Shown here one piece after another: positions 19,131 through 27,323 of a stretch of DNA of 64,000 bases. The stretch comes from Zoogloeaceae bacterium G21618-S1. GTDB lineage: Bacteria > Pseudomonadota > Gammaproteobacteria > Burkholderiales > Rhodocyclaceae. The DNA lies in NCBI GenBank assembly GCA_027214125.1, contig JAPWHF010000010.1, forward strand, positions 186,001 to 250,000, given 5' to 3'. Below the pieces are notes generated by a model. That model made no database searches. It was not told the DNA's origin and saw nothing but the letters and a program-made list of their open reading frames with translations. The position numbers and the translations under genes were made by a program. How positions within the stretch are numbered: the first letter of the stretch is position 1; every line of letters begins with the position of its first letter.

Positions 19131-19700
19131 TCAGCCGTTTGCCGCGCCGGCAGCCGACCACAGCGGCGCGCCGCCAGTCGCCAGATAGGCCAGATAGGCG
19201 CGCAGGTCGAACTCCCACTGGTGATAGGCTGGCGCCATATGCCGGCACAGCTGGTAGAAGGCCTTGTCGTGCTCCCGCTCTTTCATGTGCGCCAGCTCGT
19301 GCACCACGATCATTTCCAGAAACGCCGGCGGCATCTCGCGAAACACCGTCGCCACGCGGATCTCCCGCTTGGCCTTGAGCTTGCCGCCTTGCACCCGGGA
19401 GATCGCGGTATGCGTGCCCAGCGCATGGGCGATCACCTGCAGCTTGCTGTCGTAGGCCACCTTGCTCAGCGGCCCGGCATTGCGCAGATGGGTGTTTTTG
19501 ACGTCGAGCACATAGTCGTACAACGCCTTGTCGGTGCGCACCGCATGCGCTTCCGGGTACTTGCGTCGCAGCACCTCGCCCAACTGATCGGCGGCGATCA
19601 GGTCGGTGACTTGGGTGACCAGATGGGCGGGATAGCCGGCGAGGTAGTTGGGCGGGGGCTTCGGACGCATGGCGCGGTGTCGGGTGGGCGGTCGGCTCAT
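19131..19700 (-). CDS. YgjP-like zinc metallopeptidase domain protein
   Basis: The C-terminal part carries HELAHMKEREHDKAFY, the HExxH...H zinc signature of the YgjP/WLM-like family, followed by the conserved W-aromatic region HQWEFDLRAYLAYLA. Proteins of this kind have been called UTP pyrophosphatase or metal-dependent hydrolase, but physiological function is poorly known. The start is uncertain: ATG 19700 gives 189 residues, ATG 19670 gives 179, and neither has a good ribosome site. It faces ppk2 and is divergent from the DUF3079 gene. Confidence 0.8.
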   Translation of the reverse strand: MSRPPTRHRAMRPKPPPNYLAGYPAHLVTQVTDLIAADQLGEVLRRKYPEAHAVRTDKALYDYVLDVKNTHLRNAGPLSKVAYDSKLQVIAHALGTHTAISRVQGGKLKAKREIRVATVFREMPPAFLEMIVVHELAHMKEREHDKAFYQLCRHMAPAYHQWEFDLRAYLAYLATGGAPLWSAAGAANG

Positions 19701-19863
19701 TGTAGCGGCACTGCCGTGACGCGGTCGGCGTGAGCTCCGCGACCGGGTTGGCGTGTTGATAGCGATCAAAGCCTTTTGCGCAATACCAGAGTAAATTCAT
19801 CAACTTTACATCGCGAGACTGATCACGCCGCGCAGCGATCCTGCCGGCGGAGAGGTATGCGAC

Positions 19864-20076
19864 ATGGCCAAGAAATTTCCCCTGCACCCCAAACGCCCCG
19901 AGCGCATCTGCTGGGGCTGTGACAAGTACTGCTCGGCCGACGCGCTGATGTGCGGCAATGGCGCGGGCCGCACGCTGCATCCGGCCGAGATGCTGGGCGA
20001 CGATTGGTACGAGCACGGTGATTGGGGGCTCGATGTGGATACGCCCGTGAAGGACCCGTCGGATACGACCGAGTAG
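19864..20076 (+). CDS. DUF3079-family small Cys-rich protein
   Basis: A 70-residue protein, MAKKFPLHPKRPERICWGCD followed by KYCSADALMCGNG, with a cluster of four cysteines resembling a small metal-binding site. Then comes the conserved HPAEMLGDDWYEHGDWG. These are the marks of DUF3079, a family of unknown function found mainly in beta- and gammaproteobacteria. A GGAGAGG ribosome site lies about eight bases upstream. Probably monocistronic. Confidence 0.87.
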   Translation: MAKKFPLHPKRPERICWGCDKYCSADALMCGNGAGRTLHPAEMLGDDWYEHGDWGLDVDTPVKDPSDTTE

Positions 20077-20222
20077 GGCGTTTTGGCCACTGCGCGCCGG
20101 CGCAATGCTCGGCGCGTGCGCCATGAGGCAGCCGACGTCTGTGCCCCGCAATGTGCCGATTCTCCTGGTCGCGTGGGTGCAAAAGGCTATGATGGTTGTC
20201 TTTACCGCTTCCGGCGCCCGCC

Positions 20223-21239
20223 ATGACCTCCCCCCTGTCTGATCAACTCGCTGCCGCCTTGTCGGCCCGCGCACCGCTTTTCGAACGTCTGGCTGATGAG
20301 GGCACGGAGGCCTACCGGGTGTTCCATGGCAGCGCCGAGGGCGCGCTTGGATTGACGATTGATCGCTACGGAGATGCGTTGCTGGTGCAGACTTTTCACC
20401 AGGCGCTGAGTGCCGACGATCTGGCGGCGATTGAATCGTTCTACGCCAAGGCGCTGCCGGGTCTGCCGGTGATCTGGAATGACCGCAGCGCGGGCAATTC
20501 ACGGGTCTCCAATACGCTTGACGCGGCGCAGTCCGAGGTGGCGACCCAGCCGCGCGAGTTCTCCGAATTGGGCGTCAAATACCGCTTTCAGGGCCGTCAC
20601 GAGGGGCAAGACCCCTGGCTGTTTCTCGATCTGCGCGCGGCGCGTCGGCGCGTCATGGCGGAGGCCGCAGACAAGTCGGTGCTCAACCTGTTTGCCTATA
20701 CCTGTGGCGTGGGTGTCGCGGCAGCCAAGGCCGGTGCCAAGCATGTGGTGAATGTGGATTTTTCCGCGTCCTACCTCGCGGTCGGCAAGGAAAATGCCCG
20801 TCTCAATGATCTGCCGATCCGGGTGCGTTTCGTGAAGAGCGATGTGTTTCCGGCGCTGCGCCAGTTGGCGGGGCAGGGGCAGTCCAAGGTGGTGCGCGGC
20901 AAGCGCATGCCGCCCTTCCCGCCGCTGGAGGGGCGACAGTTTGACCTGGTGTTTCTCGACCCGCCGCGCTACGCCAAGAGCCTGTTCGGCGTGGTGGACC
21001 TGGTCAATGACTATTCGGCGCTGTTCAATCTGGCGCTGCGCACCACGGCCGAGGGTGGCACGCTGATCTGTTGCAACAACGTGGCCCAGGTGGCGCGCGA
21101 GGATTGGCTGGATCAGCTTCAGCGCAGCGCAAAGAAGATTGGTCGTCCGGTGCACTCGCTGGAGTGGATTGAGCCGGAAGCCGACTTCCCGAGCCCGGAT
21201 GGCAATCCGCCCTTGAAGGTCGTGCTGTTGCGGGTGTGA
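20223..21239 (+). CDS. Class I SAM-dependent rRNA methyltransferase (RlmI-like)
   Basis: A 338-residue methyltransferase. The N-terminal ~100 residues have the PUA/EEHEF-like region (EAYRVFHGSAEGALGLTIDRYGD). The catalytic part has motif I VLNLFAYTCGVGVAAAKAGA and the DPPRYAKS motif, as in RlmI-type cytosine-C5 RNA methyltransferases. It probably modifies 23S rRNA; the exact base is not readable. ATG 20223 is preferred over an upstream TTG at 20196 because it is a proper ATG in the right place. It converges on the DUF296 gene. Confidence 0.88.
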   Translation: MTSPLSDQLAAALSARAPLFERLADEGTEAYRVFHGSAEGALGLTIDRYGDALLVQTFHQALSADDLAAIESFYAKALPGLPVIWNDRSAGNSRVSNTLDAAQSEVATQPREFSELGVKYRFQGRHEGQDPWLFLDLRAARRRVMAEAADKSVLNLFAYTCGVGVAAAKAGAKHVVNVDFSASYLAVGKENARLNDLPIRVRFVKSDVFPALRQLAGQGQSKVVRGKRMPPFPPLEGRQFDLVFLDPPRYAKSLFGVVDLVNDYSALFNLALRTTAEGGTLICCNNVAQVAREDWLDQLQRSAKKIGRPVHSLEWIEPEADFPSPDGNPPLKVVLLRV

Positions 21240-21650
21240 TCAGTCGCCGGTGGGCGACTTGTGTTGCACCACCAGCTCCGGATAGCCGGTCGCCGCGTCC
21301 GTCTCTCGCGTGAAATGCCAGTCCGGCAGCAGCCCCAGCAAGACCTCGGCCGTGGTCCGCACGAGGCAGCCATAGGCCAGATGGCCACCGAGAACCGTGC
21401 CATCGTCGGTGGCCAGTGCGCCGTGCAGGTGGGCGCCGGTGGCCGCGATGCTGCCCGACAGGCTGAGCAATTCGAGCTTGCCGGTGAGGACAGTGGTGTT
21501 GGCCGCGCCGGCAAATCGAACCTGTGCTTCGGACAGGCTGCCGATGGCCGAGAGCACAAAGGCGGCACTGTGGCCGTGGGTCTGCACCGTCTCTTCAAGC
21601 GCGCGACGAAGGTCTTGGCCCGGCATCAGGCGCAGCGGGAGCATCAGCAT
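21240..21650 (-). CDS. PPC/DUF296 domain protein
   Basis: A 136-residue single-domain protein of the PPC (plant and prokaryote conserved, DUF296) fold. Visible are RLMPGQDLRRALEE, AAFVLSAIGSLSEAQVRF, LELLSLSGSIA, and the hallmark HLHGALATDDGTVLGGHL, whose His residues match the metal or ligand site of the family. Bacterial members are stand-alone trimers of unknown role, sometimes described as DNA-binding. Its start overlaps the end of the ceramidase-like gene by seven bases, so they share an operon with the 5-FTHF cyclo-ligase gene. Confidence 0.88.
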   Translation of the reverse strand: MLMLPLRLMPGQDLRRALEETVQTHGHSAAFVLSAIGSLSEAQVRFAGAANTTVLTGKLELLSLSGSIAATGAHLHGALATDDGTVLGGHLAYGCLVRTTAEVLLGLLPDWHFTRETDAATGYPELVVQHKSPTGD

Positions 21651-22291
21651 GGCAATCTCCGGATAGGGGCGGTCATCAAGGTGCGCATGGCGCAGTACAG
21701 TACCAAGGCATTGTTCACATGCCAGCCAAAATGCGTGCCGAGTGGAAAGGCATCGCACACCGCCAGATCGATGCTTCGACACAGCATGGACACGCCAAAC
21801 AGCGTGGCCGCGGCGACGAGCCAGCGACGGGCGCGCGGCGTGGGGCAGATCACGGCGAGCGCGATCAGCGCCAGCCAGGGGCCGATGTAGAGTTCCGATC
21901 CGTTGAGCGCCGGGAGCTTTACCGTGAGCGCGATGCCGGCGCTGGCGACGAGCATGCCGAGCACCGCGATATTGGCGCCCATGCTGCGCCAGCCAATGAG
22001 CCGCACCAAGGCGCGTTGCAGAAACACCACCACAAAAATCGCGATGAAGACCACATCGAGCACCGCCGCCCAGGTTTGCGCCACGGTGTGAAAAACCCCG
22101 CTGCCAACGCCAACCGCGCCGATCAGCCACGCCAGCGCGCGCAGGTCGGCAGGCGTGCGGCGATCCATCCGGCGCAACAGCCACACGGCGACAAGGATGA
22201 AGGCGAGATTGGTGAGCGCGTTGGCCGGCTCGGCCCACAGGCCGGCGTCGGTGCGCTCGCAATACACATCCAGCGGCGCGCGCCAGTTCAT
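21644..22291 (-). CDS. Ceramidase-like (CREST superfamily) membrane hydrolase
   Basis: A 215-residue protein with about seven membrane segments. It begins with the family type start DVYCERTDAGLWAEPANALTNLAF. The proposed zinc-site residues are visible: S and H in GSGVFHTVAQTWAAVLDVVFI with the following Asp, and two His in GTHFGWHVNNAL. This matches alkaline-ceramidase-like proteins of the CREST superfamily, zinc-dependent amide or ester hydrolases in the membrane. The bacterial substrate is unknown. It overlaps the 5-FTHF cyclo-ligase stop by four bases and the DUF296 start by seven, which signals tight coupling. Confidence 0.87.
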   Translation of the reverse strand: MNWRAPLDVYCERTDAGLWAEPANALTNLAFILVAVWLLRRMDRRTPADLRALAWLIGAVGVGSGVFHTVAQTWAAVLDVVFIAIFVVVFLQRALVRLIGWRSMGANIAVLGMLVASAGIALTVKLPALNGSELYIGPWLALIALAVICPTPRARRWLVAAATLFGVSMLCRSIDLAVCDAFPLGTHFGWHVNNALVLYCAMRTLMTAPIRRLPC

Positions 22292-22860
22292 GCCGATTCG
22301 ACGCGGTGGATGCCGGCTTCGGTGACCAGCCAGTGCATGGGGTGGTCGTGTGGCTGGGGGTGGATGGTGGCGACCCGCCCGAGCTCGAAGCCGACGCCGA
22401 CGGTCTGCGGCGCCGGCGAGAGGGCGGCCAGGGTGCGGTCGAAGTAGCCGCCGCCGTAGCCCAGGCGATAGCCCGCCGCATCAAAGGCGTTGAGCGGTAT
22501 CAGCAGCAGCTCGGGGTGCAGCGCGGCACCGTCGGCGGGCATGAGAATGCCATGGCGGTCGGGAACCATCTGGCTGGCCGGTGTCCATTGCCGGAAGCGC
22601 ATGGGCTGACCGGGGGCAATGACGATGGGCAGGGCCGCCGAACGGGCCGCGTCGGCCGCCAGCCAGCGCTGCACGATGGGCCGCAGATCGGGCTCGCCGC
22701 GATACGGCCAGCAGAAGGCGAGGGTGGTCGGCGTGAGCTGCGCTAGCAGGGCCTCGACATGCGCTTGCAAGACCGTTTCCAGCGGTGCACGCGCCTCGGC
22801 ACCGAGCGCTTCGCGGGCGCGGATGGCGGTGTCGCGCAGGTGTTTTCGGGCGATCTCCAT
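22288..22860 (-). CDS. 5-formyltetrahydrofolate cyclo-ligase
   Basis: Converts 5-formyl-THF to 5,10-methenyl-THF with ATP, recycling a folate storage form. The 190-residue protein shows the basic N-terminal helix RKHLRDTAIRARE, the middle FCWPYRGEPDLRP, and the family signature LLIPLNAFDAAGYRLGYGGGYFDRTL. The frame is open far upstream, but ATG 22860 matches the family length. It is divergent from slt and heads a three-gene overlapping unit with the ceramidase-like and DUF296 genes. Confidence 0.93.
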   Translation of the reverse strand: MEIARKHLRDTAIRAREALGAEARAPLETVLQAHVEALLAQLTPTTLAFCWPYRGEPDLRPIVQRWLAADAARSAALPIVIAPGQPMRFRQWTPASQMVPDRHGILMPADGAALHPELLLIPLNAFDAAGYRLGYGGGYFDRTLAALSPAPQTVGVGFELGRVATIHPQPHDHPMHWLVTEAGIHRVESA

Positions 22861-22980
22861 AAAGCGATCCAGGGCAGGTTTTTGCGGCGCGGGCCGTGTA
22901 GAGTAAGCAGGTCGGCCCAGCGAGGCCGGGATCACATCAAACAGCCCCGGCAAGACATGGGCGCGAAGGAATAGTAAGCG

Positions 22981-24903
22981 ATGAAGGCAGCAAAAGGCTG
23001 GGTCGTTCTGTGGCTCGGCGTGGTGTGCATGAGTTCGGTGTGGGCGCAAACGCCGACCGGCGATGAACGTATTCTGGCGGCGCGGGAGGCGCTGCGCACC
23101 GGAGACCAGGCAACGCTGGACCAGCTCGCCGCGGGGCGCTCGCCGCATTTGCTGGAGCGTTACGTCAAATACTGGCATCTGCAAAATGTGCTGGCGCGCA
23201 CCGAGCCGCCCGACACCGCGCGCATCGAAGCCTTTCTGGCGCGTTACGCCGGCAGCGTGCTGGCCGACCGCCTGCGCGGCGCCTGGTTGAACCGGCTGGC
23301 CAAGGATGAAAACTGGATCGGCTTTATCGGTGCCTGGGGGGGGCTGGCCTCGCCGAGCGATGGCCAGCGTTGCCAGCACTGGCTGGCACGTGAGCGTATT
23401 GGTGATCGCAGCGCGCTGGATGAGGCGGCGGCGGTGTGGTCGGGGCTGAGCCTGCGCGCCGATGCCTGCGAAGCGCTGCTCGGCCAGTTGGCGGCCTCGG
23501 GCCGTTTGACGGCGGACGCCATCTGGGCGCGTTTTCGCGACGAGATGGAATCGCGCCGACCGAGCGATCTGGAGCTGATCGTCAGCGGTCTGCCGGCCAG
23601 CGAGGCGCCCAGCAGTGCCGAGTTGAAGGCGATGCGCAAGGATCCGGCGCGCTATCTCGACAACCTGCGCCCCGGTTTTGCGCGTCGCCGCGCCGATAGC
23701 GAATTGATGCTCGCCGCGCTGGGCCGGTTGGCCGTGGGCGACCCGAGAGCCGCCTACGCCCGCTTTGCCCGGCTCAACGATGCCTTGTCGGCCGAGGATC
23801 AGGCCTATGGCTACATGCTGCTGGGCTGGCGCGCTGCGCAAGACCACCTGCCCGAAGCGGTGCGCTGGTACCGCGCCGCCGGCAAGCTGCAAATGCCCGA
23901 CGAGCAACGGGCCTGGCAGGTACGCGCGGCGCTGCGGCAGGAAGACTGGAAAGCGGTGCGCCAGGCGATTCTGGCCATGTCGCCCGAGCAACGAGCCGAG
24001 CGCGCCTGGATCTATTGGCTGGCCCGTGCCGAGCAGGCGCTGGGCGAGGCCGAGGGCGCCCGCCTGCTGCTCGAGCGCATCGCAGGCCATCCTGATTTTT
24101 ACGGCATGCTGGCCGATGACCGCCTCGGCCGCAGCTTTACCCCACCGCCACCTGACCGACCGCAAGCCGCGGCGGTTCAGGCGGACGTGGCGACCGACCC
24201 GGACATCCGGCGTGCCCTGGCGCTGTATCGCCTCGAGCTGTATGCCGAAGGCACGCGCGAATGGCTCTGGCGTCTGCGCGATGCTGACGACAGCTTCCGC
24301 CTGGCCGCCGCACGGCTGGCGCTGGATGAAGGCATCTACGATCGCGCCATCAATACCGCCGAGGCCGTCGACCCGCAGGACAACTTCGGCCTGCGTTACC
24401 TCACGCCTTTTCGCGAGCTGATCGAGCCGCAGGCCCTGTCGCTGAATCTGGATCTGGCCTGGGTGTACGGTGTGTTGCGTCAGGAAAGCCGCTTTGTCAC
24501 CCGCGCCGCCTCGCCGGTGGGCGCGCAAGGCCTGATGCAGGTGATGCCGGCGACCGGCAGCTGGGTGGCCAAGAAGATCGGCATGACCGATTACCGCCGC
24601 AGCCGTTTGCAGGAGCCCGACACCAACGTGCTGTTGGGCACCAGCTACATGCGCATCGTGCTCGACGATCTGGACGATCACCCGGTGCTCGCCGCCGCCG
24701 GCTACAACGCCGGGCCGGGCCGCGCCAAACGCTGGCGCGATGAACGCATGCTGGAAGGCGCAATCTATGTGGAAACCATTCCCTTCAATGAAACGCGCGA
24801 CTATGTGAAGAAGGTGATGACCAATGCGGTGATTTACGCCGCCCTGATGGAGCGCAAGCCGCAGTCACTGACGGCGCGCCTGGGGCAGGTGGCACCGCGC
24901 TAA
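22981..24903 (+). CDS. slt: Soluble lytic murein transglycosylase
   Basis: Periplasmic enzyme that cleaves the MurNAc-GlcNAc bond and forms 1,6-anhydromuropeptides. The 640-residue protein has a signal peptide (about 1-22), a long helical superhelix domain (the Slt70 doughnut), then the catalytic GEWL-like domain near residues 485-620. The catalytic Glu is in GVLRQESRFVTRAASPVGAQGLMQVMPATG, and AAGYNAGPGRAKRW is the usual later motif. An AAGGA ribosome site precedes ATG 22981. It is followed six bases from the next ribosome site by the NDUFA9-like gene, likely co-transcribed. Confidence 0.94.
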   Translation: MKAAKGWVVLWLGVVCMSSVWAQTPTGDERILAAREALRTGDQATLDQLAAGRSPHLLERYVKYWHLQNVLARTEPPDTARIEAFLARYAGSVLADRLRGAWLNRLAKDENWIGFIGAWGGLASPSDGQRCQHWLARERIGDRSALDEAAAVWSGLSLRADACEALLGQLAASGRLTADAIWARFRDEMESRRPSDLELIVSGLPASEAPSSAELKAMRKDPARYLDNLRPGFARRRADSELMLAALGRLAVGDPRAAYARFARLNDALSAEDQAYGYMLLGWRAAQDHLPEAVRWYRAAGKLQMPDEQRAWQVRAALRQEDWKAVRQAILAMSPEQRAERAWIYWLARAEQALGEAEGARLLLERIAGHPDFYGMLADDRLGRSFTPPPPDRPQAAAVQADVATDPDIRRALALYRLELYAEGTREWLWRLRDADDSFRLAAARLALDEGIYDRAINTAEAVDPQDNFGLRYLTPFRELIEPQALSLNLDLAWVYGVLRQESRFVTRAASPVGAQGLMQVMPATGSWVAKKIGMTDYRRSRLQEPDTNVLLGTSYMRIVLDDLDDHPVLAAAGYNAGPGRAKRWRDERMLEGAIYVETIPFNETRDYVKKVMTNAVIYAALMERKPQSLTARLGQVAPR

Positions 24904-24924
24904 CGAGGCTTGGGAGGCAGACGC

Positions 24925-25884
24925 ATGGATCGATCGAAAGTCATTCTGGCGGTGGGGGGCAGTGGGTATGTCGGTCACTCCGTCGTCGCGCGGCTGGTGG
25001 CGGCGGGGTATCGGGTGCGTGTGCCGACGCGCCATCGTCACCGGGCGCGGCATTTGTTGTTGCTGCCGACCGTCGAGGTGATCGATGCCGATGTGTTTGA
25101 CGACGGCGTACTCAGCGGCCTGATGGCCAACGTGGACGCGGTGATCAACCTGGTTGGCGTATTGCACTCGCGGCCGGGCACGCCTTACGGTCCGGCTTTT
25201 GAACGGGCGCATGTGCTGCTGCCTGCCCGGCTGGTGGCCGCTTGCCAGCGCCACGGCGTGCGGCGGCTGGTGCATGTCAGTGCGCTGGGCGCCGATGCTC
25301 AGGGGCCGTCGGAATACCAGCGCTCCAAGGCGGCGGGCGAGGCGGTGATCCGCAACGCCCAGCCGTCGCTGGACTGGACGATCCTGCGCCCGTCAGTGAT
25401 CTTCGGGCAGGACGACAGCTTCCTCAACCTGTTTGCCGGACTGCTGCGCGTCGCGCCGGTGATGCCGCTGGGCGGCGCGGCCTGCCGCTTCCAGCCGGTG
25501 TGGGTCGAGGATGTGGCCAAGGTCGTCGTCGCTTGCCTGGAGCGCGCCGATGCGATTGGGCTCACCTGCGACCTGGCCGGGCCGGGCGTCTACACCCTGG
25601 CCGATCTGGTGCGCTACGTGGGTCAGCTGGTCGGGCACCGACCGCCGATCATCCCCATCCCCGAGGGCTTGGCCATGCTGCAGGCGCGCGTGCTGGAATT
25701 GGCGCCGAACCCGATGATGAGCCGCGACAACGTACGCTCGATGCGGGTCGACAACATTACCGCGGGCCCGCCGCTGCCCTTTGATCTGACGCCGACCGCG
25801 CTCGAAGCGGTCGCGCCGGGCTACCTTGGCCCGCATCCCGGCCGTCGGCGCTTTTTTGTCAATCAACGGCGCGCCGTGCGCTGA
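24925..25884 (+). CDS. Complex I NDUFA9-like NAD(P)-binding protein
   Basis: A 319-residue atypical short-chain dehydrogenase. It starts with the Rossmann fingerprint AVGGSGYVGHSVVARLVAAG, has NLVGVLHSRPG, the LVHVSALGADAQGPSEYQRSKAAGE segment with Tyr and Lys in the usual YxxxK spacing, and LRPSVIFGQDD. This matches the NDUFA9 family, related to an accessory subunit of complex I but in bacteria usually encoded alone. The enzymatic role is unknown. ATG 24925 has a GGGAGG ribosome site. It follows slt closely and precedes the dispersed element and cca. Confidence 0.85.
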   Translation: MDRSKVILAVGGSGYVGHSVVARLVAAGYRVRVPTRHRHRARHLLLLPTVEVIDADVFDDGVLSGLMANVDAVINLVGVLHSRPGTPYGPAFERAHVLLPARLVAACQRHGVRRLVHVSALGADAQGPSEYQRSKAAGEAVIRNAQPSLDWTILRPSVIFGQDDSFLNLFAGLLRVAPVMPLGGAACRFQPVWVEDVAKVVVACLERADAIGLTCDLAGPGVYTLADLVRYVGQLVGHRPPIIPIPEGLAMLQARVLELAPNPMMSRDNVRSMRVDNITAGPPLPFDLTPTALEAVAPGYLGPHPGRRRFFVNQRRAVR

Positions 25885-25937
25885 AGGCATCCGAGCGGCG
25901 ATAATGCCGCTTTGCCAACGCTGACCGGGCGCATGAT

Positions 25938-26170
25938 CCTAGAAACCGCAGTTGGCCGCTTGTGCTCATGAGCAAGGTATTGAACATGCGAACCTTTTCG
26001 GCTTCGAGGCCGATCACCCGGTGGGTGATCGCGCTACGCGCCCGATTGCGCGCCTGGCGGGCCGCCTTGCTGCGTTGCTCCTCCTTACAGCGTGCAGGCT
26101 GTGCGTCGTCGCGCCTTGCCAGACAGCCCGCCAGGCGCACACTCGGGCGCGTCCAACTACGGTTTCCAGG
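25938..26170. repeat. Dispersed palindromic element, copy A
   Basis: A 233-base stretch that matches copy B (50577-50811) along its ends and its right half. Its ends are inverted repeats: CCTAGAAACCGCAGTTGG at the left and CCAACTACGGTTTCCAGG at the right. An inner perfect inverted repeat GCGCCTGGCGGGC (26050-26062) pairs with GCCCGCCAGGCGC (26126-26138). A separate 9-pair hairpin sits at 26011-26031 only in this copy. The last base directly precedes the cca start codon. It looks like a MITE-like or structured-RNA repeat; no transposase is present. Not a known family to me. Confidence 0.8.
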
Positions 26171-27274
26171 ATGAAAACATACATCGTAGGCGGTGCCGTG
26201 CGCGATGAACTGCTCGGCCTGCCGGTGCAGGATCGGGACTGGGTGGTCGTCGGCGGCACGGTCGAGGCCATGCTGGCGCGCGGCTTTACGGCTGTCGGCA
26301 AGGACTTTCCGGTCTTTCTCCACCCGCACACCCATGAGGAATACGCTCTCGCGCGCACCGAACGCAAGAGCGGTCATGGCTACACCGGCTTCGTTGTGCA
26401 TGCCGCGCCGGATGTGACGCTCGATGAGGATCTGCTGCGCCGCGACCTCACCATCAATGCCATGGCGCGCGGCGAGGACGGCACGCTGGTCGACCCCTAC
26501 GGCGGGCAGCGCGATCTGGCGGCCAAGTGTTTGCGCCATGTCGGCCCCGCCTTTGCCGAAGACCCGGTGCGCATCCTGCGCGTGGCGCGTTTTGCGGCAC
26601 GTTTCGACGGCTTCGAGCTTGCCGAAGAAACGCTGGCGCTGATGCGCCAGATGGTGGACAGCGGCGAAGCCGACCACCTGGTGCCCGAGCGCGTCTGGCA
26701 GGAAGTTTCACGCGGCCTGATGGCGCCCGCACCGATGCGCATGATCGAGGTGCTCGATGCCTGTGGTGCGCTGGCGCGTTGCCTGCCCGAGGTGGTGGCG
26801 CGTCGGCGGATCGACCCGCTGCTGCCGGGCGTGCTGCGCTGTGCTGTGGTTCGCGATCTGCCGCTGGCCCATCGCTGGGCGCTGCTGGTCGGCCACGAGG
26901 TGGCGGCCGCCGAATCGGCCAGTGCCCGGCTCAAGGTGCCGCTGCCCTGTCGCGATCAGGCGGTGATGCTCGCTCGCGATGGTGAAACCCTGTCCACCGC
27001 CAGTTCGGCCGTCGCCCGGCTCGAATTGCTCAGCCGCTGCGATGCCTTCCGCCGCCCCGAACGCCTCACCACACTGCTCGAAGCCGCCCCTTGCGCCCAC
27101 CCGGTGCCCGCCGCGGCGGTCGCCCGCTGGCAGGCCACGCTGGCCGCCGCGCAGTCGGTCGACGGCGGCGCGGTGGCGCGCCAGTGCGCTGACAAATCGG
27201 CGATTCCTGTCGCCATTCGCGGCGCCCGGTTGGCGGCGATCGAGGCTGCCGACGCGGCCGCCGGCCGTGGCTGA
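26171..27274 (+). CDS. cca: CCA tRNA nucleotidyltransferase
   Basis: Adds or repairs the 3'-terminal CCA of tRNA. The N-terminal head shows [26 protein letters not shown] (G-G and DxD motifs), then [10 protein letters not shown] and the fingers segment [16 protein letters not shown]. With 367 residues it is shorter than E. coli Cca (412), and no HD phosphohydrolase motif is found, so it is the transferase without the extra HD activity. ATG 26171 is the natural start; the frame stays open upstream through the dispersed element but that extension is not part of the family. The usual Shine-Dalgarno is replaced by the element's end TTTCCAGG. Confidence 0.92.
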   Translation: MKTYIVGGAVRDELLGLPVQDRDWVVVGGTVEAMLARGFTAVGKDFPVFLHPHTHEEYALARTERKSGHGYTGFVVHAAPDVTLDEDLLRRDLTINAMARGEDGTLVDPYGGQRDLAAKCLRHVGPAFAEDPVRILRVARFAARFDGFELAEETLALMRQMVDSGEADHLVPERVWQEVSRGLMAPAPMRMIEVLDACGALARCLPEVVARRRIDPLLPGVLRCAVVRDLPLAHRWALLVGHEVAAAESASARLKVPLPCRDQAVMLARDGETLSTASSAVARLELLSRCDAFRRPERLTTLLEAAPCAHPVPAAAVARWQATLAAAQSVDGGAVARQCADKSAIPVAIRGARLAAIEAADAAAGRG

Positions 27275-27323
27275 CACCTTTTCTCACACGATGCGGCGGG
27301 TTGGGCATGCCACACTTTCGGAT

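Noticed and set aside
25952-26170. N-terminal extension of Cca or a small peptide (PIARLAGRL-type) shared by both element copies
   Set aside because: A similar peptide can be read from both copies, but amino-acid replacements are as frequent as silent ones and the base-pairing explains the conservation better. Cca proteins start at the ATG 26171.
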